Origin: Aquincola tertiaricarbonis
GTDB taxonomy: Bacteria > Pseudomonadota > Gammaproteobacteria > Burkholderiales > Burkholderiaceae_C
Assembly (NCBI RefSeq): GCF_000969605.1
Contig: NZ_JZUE01000002.1
Span: 310,001 to 374,000, forward strand
Direction of reading: 5' to 3'
Length of the DNA stretch: 64,000 bases
The translations under genes were made by a program, and so were the position numbers. How positions within the stretch are numbered: the stretch's first letter is position 1; each line of letters opens with the position of its first letter. The notes under the pieces were generated by a model. The model did no database searches. It saw nothing but the letters and a program-made list of their open reading frames with translations, and had not been told where the DNA came from. This document shows, in pieces, positions 52,219-60,398 of the stretch.

Positions 52219-55077
52219 TCACTTGCTCAGCACGAAGCCCTTGAGCTTGGCAAAGGCCTGGTCGAGCAGTGCCTTCTGCTGTTCCTGGTGGAGGTGGGCA
52301 TAGCCCACGGCCGGCGAGGCGGAGGCCGGGCGGCCGGCGTAGCCGAGCTTCTGGCCTTCGGCCATGTTCTCGTGGATGTAGTGCTGCACGAAGAACCAGG
52401 CGCCCTGGTTCTGCGGCTCGTCCTGGCACCACACCACTTCGGTCGCGTTCGGAAACTTCTTCAGCTCCGCGGCGAAGGCCTTGTGCGGGAACGGGTACAG
52501 CTGCTCCACGCGCAGGATCACCACGTCGTAGGCCTTCTTCTCGTCGCGGCGCTTGATCAGGTCGTAGGCCACCTTGCCCGAGCAGGCGATGATGCGCTTG
52601 ACCTTCTGCGGCTCGACGTCCGGGTTGTCCGTGCCGATGACGGTGCGGAACTCGCCCTTGGTGAAGTCCGACAGCGGCGAGGTGGCGTCCTTGTTCCGCA
52701 GCAGCGACTTGGGCGTCATGATGACCAGCGGCTTGCGGAACATGCGCACCATCTGCCGGCGCAGCAGGTGGAAGATCTGGCTCGCCGAGGTCGGCTGGCA
52801 GATCTGCATGTTGTTGTCCGCGGCCAGCTGCATGAAGCGCTCCAGGCGGGCCGAGCTGTGCTCGGGGCCCTGGCCTTCATAGCCGTGAGGCAGCATCATC
52901 ACCAGGCCGTTGACACGGCCCCACTTCACTTCGCCCGAGGCGATGAACTGGTCGATGACCACCTGCGCGCCGTTGACGAAGTCGCCGAACTGCGCTTCCC
53001 AGATCACCAGCGTGTTGGGCTCGGCGCTGGCGTAGCCGTACTCGAAGCCCAGCACCGCCTCTTCGGACAGGATGGAGTCGATGACGGTGTACGGGGCCTG
53101 GTTGTCCGCCACGTGCTGCAGCGGGATGTAGGTGCCTTCGTCGAACTTCTCGCGGTTCTGGTCGTGCAGCACGGCGTGGCGGTGCACGAAGGTGCCGCGG
53201 CCGCAGTCCTCGCCCGACAGGCGAACCGGGTAGCCCGAGGCCACCAGCGACGCGTAGGCCAGCGTCTCGCCCATGCCCCAGTCGACGTTCACCTCGCCGC
53301 GGCCCATGGCGGCGCGGTCGGCGATGACCTTCTCCACCAGCGGATGCAGCTTGAACTTCTCGGGGATGGTGGTCACGCGCTCGGCCAGCCGCTTGATCTC
53401 GGCCAGCGGCAGCGCGGTGTCGGCGGCGTCGGTCCACTTGCGGTTGAGGAACGGAGCCCAATCCACCGCGTACTTGCTCTTGAAGTTGGTCAGCACCGGG
53501 TCGACCGTGTGCTTGCCCGCGTCCATCGCGGCGCGGTAGGCCTTGACCATCGCGTCGGGGCCGTCGGCCGGCAGCACGTTCTGCGCCACCAGCTTGTCCG
53601 CGTACAGCTTGCGGGTGCCGGGGTGCTTGCTGATCTTCTTGTACATCAGCGGCTGCGTCAGGCTGGGCGTGTCCTGCTCGTTGTGGCCCAGCTTGCGGAA
53701 GCAGACGATGTCGACCACCACGTCCTTGTTGAACTCCTGGCGGTAGTCCAGCGCGAGCTGGGTGCACAGCACCACGGCCTCGGGGTCGTCGCCGTTCACG
53801 TGCAGCACCGGCGCCTCGATCATCTTGACGACGTCGGTGCAGTACAGCGTGGAACGGGTGTCGCGCGGGTCGCTGGTGGTGAAGCCGATCTGGTTGTTGA
53901 TCACCAGGTGGACGGTGCCGCCGGTGTAGTAGCCGCGCGTCTGCGCCAGCGCCAGCGTCTCCATCACCACGCCCTGGCCGGCGAAGGCGGCGTCGCCGTG
54001 CACCAGCACCGGCAGCACCTGGTCGCCTTCCTTGTCGCCGCGGCGGTCCAGGCGGGCCTTGACCGAGCCTTCGACCACCGGGTTGACGATCTCCAGGTGC
54101 GAGGGGTTGAACGACAGCGACAGGTGCACCGGGCCACCCGGCGTGGAGACGTCGCTGGAGAAGCCCTGGTGGTACTTCACGTCGCCGGCGGGCAGGTTCT
54201 CCGGTGCGGTGTGCTCGAACTCGGCGAACAGGTCCTTGGGCATCTTGCCCAGGGTGTTGACCAGCACGTTCAGGCGGCCGCGGTGGGCCATGCCGATCAC
54301 GATCTCCTGCACGCCCTTCTGGCCGCCGCGCTGCACGATCTCGTCCATCGAGGCGATGAAGCTCTCGCCGCCTTCCAGCGAGAAGCGCTTCTGGCCGACG
54401 AACTTGGTGTGCAGGTAGCGCTCCAGGCCTTCCGATGCGGTCAGCCGCTCGAGGATGTGGATCTTCTCCTCGGCGCTGAAGGTCGGCTTGCTGCGGATGC
54501 TTTCCAGCTTCTCCTGCCACCAGCGCTTCTCGGCCGGCTCGGTGACGTGCATGTACTCGGCGCCGATGGAGCCGCAGTAGGTCTCGCGCAGGGCTTGCAC
54601 GATCTGCCGCAGCGTCATCTGGTCGGCGGAGGTGAAGTAGGTGTTCGTGGCGCTGAACACGATGTCCATGTCGGACTCGGTCAGGTCGTAGAACGCCGGC
54701 TCCAGCTCGGGAATCTTGGGGCGCTCGGTGCGCTTGAGCGGGTCCAGGTCGGCCCAGCGGGAGCCGAGGAAGCGGTAGGCCGCGATCAGCGACTGCACGT
54801 GCACCTGCTTGCGGGCGACGGCGAGATCGGTGTTGCTGGCCTTGAGCGCGAAGGCGCCGGCCTTGGCGCGCTGCGCGAAGGATTCGATCACCGGCGCATG
54901 GGCGACGTCGCGGTTCTCGGAACCGTCGACCGCGGGCACGTGCTGCAGGGCGTCGAAGTAGCTGCGCCAGTTGTCGGGCACGGAGCCCGGGTTGTCGAGG
55001 TAGGCCTCGTAAAGCTCTTCGACATACGGCGCATTGCCGCCGAACAGGTACGAATTGGACCTGTACTGTTCCATCAT
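52219..55077 (-). CDS. sucA: 2-oxoglutarate dehydrogenase E1 component
   Basis: TPP-dependent decarboxylase, citric-acid cycle. The N-terminal E2-binding helix region is MMEQYRSNSYLFGGNAPYVEELYEAYL. The TPP/Mg domain has IVIGMAHRGRLNVLVNTLGK and LVHGDAAFAGQGVVMETLAL, and the C-terminal transketolase-like half has MLPHGYEGQGPEHSSARLERFMQ. Length 952 aa. Start ATG at 55077 (a second ATG follows at 55074) with ribosome site GAGGTGA. First gene of sucA-sucB-lpdA. Confidence 0.97.
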   Translation of the reverse strand: MMEQYRSNSYLFGGNAPYVEELYEAYLDNPGSVPDNWRSYFDALQHVPAVDGSENRDVAHAPVIESFAQRAKAGAFALKASNTDLAVARKQVHVQSLIAAYRFLGSRWADLDPLKRTERPKIPELEPAFYDLTESDMDIVFSATNTYFTSADQMTLRQIVQALRETYCGSIGAEYMHVTEPAEKRWWQEKLESIRSKPTFSAEEKIHILERLTASEGLERYLHTKFVGQKRFSLEGGESFIASMDEIVQRGGQKGVQEIVIGMAHRGRLNVLVNTLGKMPKDLFAEFEHTAPENLPAGDVKYHQGFSSDVSTPGGPVHLSLSFNPSHLEIVNPVVEGSVKARLDRRGDKEGDQVLPVLVHGDAAFAGQGVVMETLALAQTRGYYTGGTVHLVINNQIGFTTSDPRDTRSTLYCTDVVKMIEAPVLHVNGDDPEAVVLCTQLALDYRQEFNKDVVVDIVCFRKLGHNEQDTPSLTQPLMYKKISKHPGTRKLYADKLVAQNVLPADGPDAMVKAYRAAMDAGKHTVDPVLTNFKSKYAVDWAPFLNRKWTDAADTALPLAEIKRLAERVTTIPEKFKLHPLVEKVIADRAAMGRGEVNVDWGMGETLAYASLVASGYPVRLSGEDCGRGTFVHRHAVLHDQNREKFDEGTYIPLQHVADNQAPYTVIDSILSEEAVLGFEYGYASAEPNTLVIWEAQFGDFVNGAQVVIDQFIASGEVKWGRVNGLVMMLPHGYEGQGPEHSSARLERFMQLAADNNMQICQPTSASQIFHLLRRQMVRMFRKPLVIMTPKSLLRNKDATSPLSDFTKGEFRTVIGTDNPDVEPQKVKRIIACSGKVAYDLIKRRDEKKAYDVVILRVEQLYPFPHKAFAAELKKFPNATEVVWCQDEPQNQGAWFFVQHYIHENMAEGQKLGYAGRPASASPAVGYAHLHQEQQKALLDQAFAKLKGFVLSK

Positions 55078-55341
55078 CTCGCTCACCTCACGCGCCCTTC
55101 TTGGGCACTGTTGGCTGGTTGGAAAACCTTCCGCGACACGGCTTGACCGGTTGGCGGATTGCGACCCGCCTTGGCTGTACGCCAGCAAAGGGGACGGGAA
55201 GGACCTGCTTCAAACAAGGGGGCGACTGTAGCACCGCCCCTCCGAACCCGGGATGACAATCAGGGCAGATTGCACACTTGGCGTGGGCCTCCCCACCGGG
55301 AAGGGGATTGCGCCGTGGCCGGCGCTGGCGTTGGCGCTTGC
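55078..55341. promoter_or_regulatory. 264-bp gap upstream of sucA
   Basis: It must carry the sucAB-lpdA promoter and the 3' end of the REC/HPt gene transcript. Minus-strand TACAGT and TACAGC hexamers occur, but none has a good -35 partner, so I do not call a promoter position. No open frame of note. Confidence 0.4.
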
Positions 55342-56973
55342 CTACTCAGTGCCCAGCAACTGCAGGCTGCGCACCACGCGGGACAGCTCCACGCTGGTGG
55401 CGGCCAGCAGCGCCGGCAGCCTGGCGGCGTCGGCCTCGCCGGCGCACACCGACTCCAGCTCGCGCGCGCAGCGGTGCAACTGCATCGCGCCCAAGGTGCC
55501 GGACACGCTGGCCAGGTCGTGCGCCAGGCGCCGGGCGCCCTGCACGTCGCCGGCCTGCCAGGCGTCGGCGATGCGGGCCGGCACGTCGTGCTGCGCATCG
55601 CGGAACTTGATCAGCAGGCGGCGGTAGAGCTTGTCGTTGCCCATGGTGCTGGCGCGGCCGATGGCAGCGTCGATGCCGGGCAGGCTGTCCAGCCGCTGCA
55701 GCGCGGCCGGCGTGGCGGCGGCACGCGCGGCGCGGCAGCGCGCCAGGGCCATGGCCAGCGCCTGCATGTCGCCGGCGTCGGGCAGCGCCTCGTCGATGCC
55801 GGCGGCCTGCAGCCGCGCGCGGTCGATCTGACCCGCCTCCGGTCCCACGGCCAGCAGCGGCAGGTGGCGCAGCCGGGGCTCTGCACGCAGCGCGCGGGCG
55901 GCTTCCAGCGCGCGGCCGCCCGGTGGCTGCATGTGCAGCAGCACCGCGTCGCACTGCGGCATGGCCAGCAGGTCCAGCGTGTCGCCACCGCCGCTGGCCT
56001 GGCGGGCGCTGGCGCCGGCCAGGCGCAGCTGCGCCACCAGCGCGGCGGTCGCGGGCCGCGGCACGCCGGCCGTGGCGACGTCGGCATCGGCCACCACCAG
56101 CAGGTGCAGGCCGTCCAGCGGGCCGGGGGCGGCGGGCTCGGGTCCAACCAGCGGCGGCCGCACCACCAGGGCGTCCAGGCAGGCGCGGGCCAGCACCGCG
56201 CCATCGACCACCGGCTTGCGCAGCACGCCGGCGATGCCCAGCGCCCGGCCCAGCGGCTGGTCGGGCGCCAGCACCGCCACGGCGTCCTCGTCGCCGGGGC
56301 CGGCCATCAGCAGGATGGGCGCGCGGCAGGGCGTGTTCTCGCGCAGCTGGCGGGCGCAGTCCAGCGCGTCCATGCCGGGCATGCGGGCGTCCAGCAGCAC
56401 CAGGCCATGGTCACGCGAGGCCTCGTGCGCCAGCATCACCGCCCGCAGGGCATCCCAGCCGTCGTGCGCCGGCTCGATGGACAGGCCGAAGGCGCTTGCC
56501 GCTTGCAGCAGCACCCGCAGGGCCGGCGCGTTGTCGTCCACTGCCAGGATCTGGTGCTGTTGCAAGGGCCGCAGCGCGGCATCCAGGGGCTGCAGCGGCG
56601 GCGGCGAGGTGGCCGTGGCGGCGCGGCGGAAGCGCTCGTCGAAGAAGTGGGTGGCCTGCGCGGCCGAGCGAAGCGCGGGATCGTGGAAGCCGAAGCGCAG
56701 CACGATGTCGTCCGGTGCCAGCGGCCCCGCGGGCTGCTGCTCGATGCGCAGGATCAGGCTGCCGTTGGGCGTGGCCGGCGCCAGCGCTTGTTCGCCGAGC
56801 AATTTCACACGCTGTGTAAGCCTGGACAGGTCGCCGGACAGGGTTTGCGTGACCGCGGCCAGCGAAGGCGAAACGTCCACGACCAATTCGGCGCCCTTCA
56901 GCCGGGCCTGCCGACCAAAGGTATCGGCCAGACCCGCCACCATATCGCGCAGCGCAAACGTCGATTCCACCAT
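55342..56973 (-). CDS. Hybrid phosphorelay protein: decayed kinase-like N-terminus, REC, pseudo-REC, HPt
   Basis: 543 aa, cytoplasmic, no membrane helix. Residues 1-110 resemble a HATPase region (FALRDMVAGLADTFGRQARLKGAEL) but lack the dimerisation His, the N-box Asn and the G boxes. Residues about 140-265 are a receiver with ILAVDDNAP, LLDARMPGMD and LRKPV. Residues about 285-400 keep a receiver outline, but the phosphoacceptor Asp position reads LLHMQPPGG. Residues about 430-543 are an HPt domain, with His in RRLAHDLASVSGTLGAMQ. It therefore looks like a phosphotransfer hub without its own kinase (inference). ATG at 56973 chosen over GTG at 56976. Confidence 0.82.
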   Translation of the reverse strand: MVESTFALRDMVAGLADTFGRQARLKGAELVVDVSPSLAAVTQTLSGDLSRLTQRVKLLGEQALAPATPNGSLILRIEQQPAGPLAPDDIVLRFGFHDPALRSAAQATHFFDERFRRAATATSPPPLQPLDAALRPLQQHQILAVDDNAPALRVLLQAASAFGLSIEPAHDGWDALRAVMLAHEASRDHGLVLLDARMPGMDALDCARQLRENTPCRAPILLMAGPGDEDAVAVLAPDQPLGRALGIAGVLRKPVVDGAVLARACLDALVVRPPLVGPEPAAPGPLDGLHLLVVADADVATAGVPRPATAALVAQLRLAGASARQASGGGDTLDLLAMPQCDAVLLHMQPPGGRALEAARALRAEPRLRHLPLLAVGPEAGQIDRARLQAAGIDEALPDAGDMQALAMALARCRAARAAATPAALQRLDSLPGIDAAIGRASTMGNDKLYRRLLIKFRDAQHDVPARIADAWQAGDVQGARRLAHDLASVSGTLGAMQLHRCARELESVCAGEADAARLPALLAATSVELSRVVRSLQLLGTE

Positions 56974-57259
56974 CACCGCTCTCCGCCTCGAACCACCGAG
57001 CGAATCATCTTCGCTCAGAAATGTGCCCCTGAATCACAATGGTAAGGCGTGCACACGGGTTTACAAAAACCACGGGACGGCGACTGGCATCGATGGAAAT
57101 TCCAGTTCAGTTCATTTGCATCATTTTTATCAAAATGACCGATGTGCGACCGGCAGGGCATCCTGCGGTCGCAGATGGAGAGGCCGGCGGCCAGTGTGGC
57201 TGCGCACTGGCCTGCGCACCGCCCGCCGCATCCCGCGGCAGGCGCCGGTGCATGCCGAT
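56974..57259. promoter_or_regulatory. 286-bp gap upstream of the REC/HPt gene, part of it AT-rich
   Basis: No gene seen. Positions 57000-57140 are clearly more AT-rich than the genome average. The stretch holds the candidate promoter at 57039-57066 and one copy of the 10-bp motif gttcagttca (57105-57114) that recurs inverted at 57992-58001. Confidence 0.5.
57039..57066 (-). promoter_or_regulatory. Candidate sigma70 promoter of the REC/HPt gene
   Basis: Minus strand TTGTAA (complement 57061-57066), a 16-bp spacer, and TACCAT (complement 57039-57044), about 65 bp before the start codon. Each hexamer matches consensus at four of six positions. It lies in AT-rich DNA. Confidence 0.45.
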
Positions 57260-57940
57260 TTATTCGGCCGTATTTTTCTGATCGCCCTGATCAGCCGCCA
57301 ACCGCGGCAGATGTTTGACGAGCGCATTGCGCAGCAGGGGCTCCAATTGCGCGACCAGCTGGAGTTTGTGCGCCACCGGCACGCCCGCCAACGCAAATGC
57401 ATAAGGCGCGCGTTGCTGTTCGTCCAGCGAAGTCATCACGATCAGTTCGCTGTTGGCGAATTGCGGATGCGAACGCAGGCTGGCAATCAAGGTGGCGCCG
57501 TCAATACCCGGCAACAGAATATCCACGATGAGCACCTGCGGTTGCAGCTGGCCATACATGGCCAGGCCGGCAATGCCGTCGTCGGCCACATGCAGTTCCA
57601 CTTCCGGATATTGCTCGCGCACCAGCAGCGACACCAGGTTCTGGAAGTGCGAGGAATCCTCCACCAGCAGAACGCGCGGTGCCTTTTCTTCCTGCTTGCC
57701 CGCACCGGCGCCGCTGCCGCCGGAAGTGACATGCATGCGGTTGACGGCGATCCAGCGCTCGACCGACACCTTGGAGATGCGCCGATGCCCGCCTGGTGTC
57801 TTCCAGGCTTCCAGCTCACCACGATCGACCATCAACTGCACCGACCGCACGGCCAGACCGAGCAGGCGTGCGGTTTCGATGGTGGTGTAGAACGCCGACG
57901 TGGTGACTTCTTCGGCGGGGGGCGTTGTTTTTGCGTTCAT
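57260..57940 (-). CDS. Response regulator with N-terminal excisionase-type helix-turn-helix
   Basis: 226 aa. Residues 16-68 form a MerR/excisionase-like DNA-binding domain (FYTTIETARLLGLAVRSVQ, then GELEAWKTPGGHRRIS). After a Gly/Ser linker (73-86) comes a receiver domain with RVLLVEDSSHFQ, the phosphoacceptor in VLIVDILLPGID, the Thr in IVMTSLDEQ and Lys in VAHKLQL. DNA-binding domain before receiver is the reverse of the usual order. The AT-rich surroundings and the REC/HPt gene next to it suggest that the two proteins act together (inference). It is not a phage excisionase; no integrase is present. Confidence 0.85.
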   Translation of the reverse strand: MNAKTTPPAEEVTTSAFYTTIETARLLGLAVRSVQLMVDRGELEAWKTPGGHRRISKVSVERWIAVNRMHVTSGGSGAGAGKQEEKAPRVLLVEDSSHFQNLVSLLVREQYPEVELHVADDGIAGLAMYGQLQPQVLIVDILLPGIDGATLIASLRSHPQFANSELIVMTSLDEQQRAPYAFALAGVPVAHKLQLVAQLEPLLRNALVKHLPRLAADQGDQKNTAE

Positions 57941-58418
57941 ATGGACGGGATTATTTCATCCTCAGTGCGGCAAGCCACTATTTTTACGCAGTGAACTGAA
58001 CCCGGTTTATGCAGCAAATCAGCCTCAGGTGCTTCCGGCGCCGTTGCCGGCGATTGCACCCGCCCGTCATATTTGCGATCTATGCGGGATTGGCCGACTA
58101 CACGATCGGCGTTTTCCGCATCCTGTGCCGATGGCGCCTCGTAGCGCGCGGTGACGTTGCACCGACAACAATCGTTTGCATGAGCTTCCAATGCGTTTTG
58201 GGCGGGGTAAATGCGAAGCACTCCGTTTGTCAGCAGGGCGGGAGGGGCGGGACGGCCAGAATTGCCGGATCGCCTCGCGCGATATCGGCATTTGACCGGC
58301 AGCACGGCACACCCCCGCATCCGCGGCATGACGCGTAGGCACGACGCATGCCACGGCTGGGGTGACTGAAATGCCGCGGCCCGCCCCGGGCCGCGGCCAC
58401 ATCGCCAGGAGCCAGACC
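57941..58418. promoter_or_regulatory. 478-bp divergent intergenic region
   Basis: No convincing gene. It separates the divergent helix-turn-helix regulator and the small gene at 58419. It is mixed in composition: AT-richer at 57941-58010, GC-rich at the right end. It contains one copy of the 10-bp motif (57992-58001) and a strong hairpin at 58374-58396. Clear -35/-10 pairs were not found. Confidence 0.45.
58374..58396 (+). other. Strong hairpin upstream of the ribosome site at 58419
   Basis: A perfect 10-bp stem (ccgcggcccg / cgggccgcgg) with a 3-nt loop, ending about 10 nt before the AGGAG ribosome site of the next gene. It could end transcripts from upstream or shape the 5' leader. Confidence 0.5.
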
Positions 58419-58823
58419 ATGTTCGAGCCCACCATCACCAAGGACAACCTGCCGCTGTCGTTCGGCAGCTTCAAGCCCACGGGCCATGTCGTCATCGTTT
58501 TCCCCGAGGAATCGGCCGCCGACACTGTTGCGCAATTGCTGCAGTCGCAGGGCGTGGCGGACGGCGACATCGTCCGCCTGAGTCCCGAGGAGGTGGTGGC
58601 CCAGTTCAAGCCGCTGCTGCCGGATGCCAGCGGCGCCTCGGGCTTCGGCTCGGAGATCCAGTCCATGCGCCAGATGTACCTGCTGGCACTCGAGGGCCAC
58701 GGGCTGATGATCGTGCGGGTGCGCGACGACGAGATGCAGAACCGCGTGGCCGAGGCGGCACGCAGCGGCAAGGCCACGCTGGCCAAGAAGTACGGGATGC
58801 TGACGATCGAGGAATTGATCTAG
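58419..58823 (+). CDS. Uncharacterised conserved-looking small protein
   Basis: 134 aa, soluble, not recognised. It begins [20 protein letters not shown], has a beta-strand-like HVVIVFPEE, then [28 protein letters not shown], and ends [18 protein letters not shown]. The pattern of alternating strands and helices suggests a compact alpha/beta domain. The start ATG at 58419 has AGGAG 7 nt upstream. A hairpin terminator follows it, so it appears to be a monocistronic unit between the signalling genes and aat. Confidence 0.75.
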   Translation: MFEPTITKDNLPLSFGSFKPTGHVVIVFPEESAADTVAQLLQSQGVADGDIVRLSPEEVVAQFKPLLPDASGASGFGSEIQSMRQMYLLALEGHGLMIVRVRDDEMQNRVAEAARSGKATLAKKYGMLTIEELI

Positions 58824-58827
58824 GCCC

Positions 58828-58852
58828 GCCCGGCCGGGCGCACCGGCCGGGC
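58828..58852 (+). terminator. Hairpin after the small gene at 58419
   Basis: A perfect 10-bp stem (gcccggccgg / ccggccgggc) with a 5-nt loop begins 5 nt after the stop codon and ends 11 nt before aat. It has no U-run, only atcatc. It may be a GC-rich terminator or a barrier to read-through into aat. Confidence 0.45.
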
Positions 58853-58863
58853 ATCATCGGCGC

Positions 58864-59622
58864 ATGACCGCCCTGACCTGGCTGCACGACGACAGCACGC
58901 CGCTGCCCGATACCCGCCGCGCCCTGGGCGTGGACACCGACGCGCCCGGCCTGCTGGCCGCCGGCGGCACCCTCAGCCTGCCCCGCCTGGAGGAGGCCTA
59001 CCGCAAGGGTGTGTTCCCCTGGTTTTCCGACGGCCAGCCGGTGCTGTGGTGGAGCACCGATCCGCGCATGGTGCTGCCGGTGGAAGACTTCAAGCTCTCG
59101 CGCTCGTTGCGCAAGACCGTTCAGCGCTTCATGCGCACGCCAGGCTGCGAACTGCGAGTGGACAGCGCCTTCCCGCGCGTGATCGCCGCCTGCGCCGGCA
59201 CGCCGCGCGAAGGCCAGGCCGGCACCTGGATCGTGCCGGAGATCGTGGCCGCCTACACCGCCTGGCACCGCGCCGGGCGGGTGCACAGCTTCGAGACCTG
59301 GATCGACGGCCAGCTGGTGGGCGGGCTGTACGGCGTGTCCATCGGCCGCATGTTCTATGGCGAATCCATGTTCTCGCACCGCACCGATGCCTCCAAGATC
59401 GCGCTGGCCGGCCTGGTGGCTTTCTGCCGCGCGCACGGCATCGGGCTGATCGACTGCCAGCAGAATACCGGCCACCTGGCCTCGCTGGGCGCGCACGAGA
59501 TCCCCCGTGCGCAGTTCGAGGCGCACCTGGCGCAGGTGCTGCCGGCGCAAGGGCCGTCGGCTTGGGCCTATGATCCGGCGTACTGGGCCCAGCTCGGACT
59601 GCGCGGAGAGCCAAGCGCGTGA
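58864..59622 (+). CDS. aat: Leucyl/phenylalanyl-tRNA--protein transferase
   Basis: Adds Leu or Phe to N-terminal Arg/Lys of proteins, which marks them for ClpS/ClpAP (N-end rule). [26 protein letters not shown] and [13 protein letters not shown] are family signatures. [20 protein letters not shown] and [20 protein letters not shown] form the catalytic core. Length 252 aa. Its stop overlaps the GTG start of the next transferase gene by 4 nt. Confidence 0.97.
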   Translation: MTALTWLHDDSTPLPDTRRALGVDTDAPGLLAAGGTLSLPRLEEAYRKGVFPWFSDGQPVLWWSTDPRMVLPVEDFKLSRSLRKTVQRFMRTPGCELRVDSAFPRVIAACAGTPREGQAGTWIVPEIVAAYTAWHRAGRVHSFETWIDGQLVGGLYGVSIGRMFYGESMFSHRTDASKIALAGLVAFCRAHGIGLIDCQQNTGHLASLGAHEIPRAQFEAHLAQVLPAQGPSAWAYDPAYWAQLGLRGEPSA

Positions 59623-60362
59623 CCTATCCGAAAGACCTTCCCCTGGCGTCGCTGCAGTTCTATGCGACAGCGCCCTACCCCTGCAGCTACCTCACCGGCC
59701 GAATGGCCCGGTCGCAGGTGGCCACGCCCAGCCATCTGATCCATGCCGATGCGTATTCGGGCCTGGTGGCCAACGGCTTCCGTCGCAGCGGCATGTTCAC
59801 CTACCGGCCTTATTGCGACGGCTGCCGCGCCTGCGTGCCGCTGCGCATCCTGGTCAACGACTTCCAGCCCACGCGCAGCCAGCGCCGCGCGTGGAAGGCG
59901 CACAGCGGGCTGAAGGCGCGCGTGCTGCGGCTGTGCTTCGTGCCGGAGCACTACCAGCTCTACCTGCGCTACCAGTCGGGCCGCCATGCCGGCGGCGGCA
60001 TGGACCATGACAGCGTGGACCAGTACACCCAGTTCCTGCTGCAAAGTCGTGTCAACTCGCGGCTGGTCGAATTCCGCGAGCCGGCCGCCGAAGGCCTGGG
60101 CACGCTGAAGATGGTGTCCATCCTCGACGTGCTGAACGACGGCCTGTCGGCGGTCTACACCTTCTACGAGCCCGAGCCGCACAAGAGCTACGGCACCTAC
60201 AACGTGCTGTGGCAGATCGAGCAGACCAAGCTCCTGAAGCTGCCGCACGTGTACCTGGGCTACTGGATCGCCGAGAGCCAGAAGATGGCCTACAAGGCCC
60301 AGTTCGAGCCGCACCAGCTGCTGCTCGACGGGCAGTGGCAGGCGCCGCCGCCGGCGGCCTGA
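59619..60362 (+). CDS. bpt: Aspartate/glutamate leucyltransferase (Bpt/ATE family)
   Basis: Adds Leu to N-terminal Asp/Glu, or is called arginyltransferase in older annotation; the N-end-rule partner of aat. ATE family signature [14 protein letters not shown] near the start; the Cys-rich [13 protein letters not shown] (residues 65-77), SRLVEFRE and [24 protein letters not shown] are characteristic. Length 247 aa. It begins with GTG that overlaps the aat stop. Leu specificity is inferred from the bacterial Bpt group. Confidence 0.94.
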   Translation: MTYPKDLPLASLQFYATAPYPCSYLTGRMARSQVATPSHLIHADAYSGLVANGFRRSGMFTYRPYCDGCRACVPLRILVNDFQPTRSQRRAWKAHSGLKARVLRLCFVPEHYQLYLRYQSGRHAGGGMDHDSVDQYTQFLLQSRVNSRLVEFREPAAEGLGTLKMVSILDVLNDGLSAVYTFYEPEPHKSYGTYNVLWQIEQTKLLKLPHVYLGYWIAESQKMAYKAQFEPHQLLLDGQWQAPPPAA

Positions 60363-60398
60363 AGCGGCCTGCCGCCAGCGGGGCGGTAGAGTGGCCGC

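Noticed and set aside
57260-57940. Phage excisionase or mobile-element marker
   Set aside because: The helix-turn-helix is excisionase-like but is fused to a full receiver domain. No integrase, att-like direct repeats or phage genes are present.
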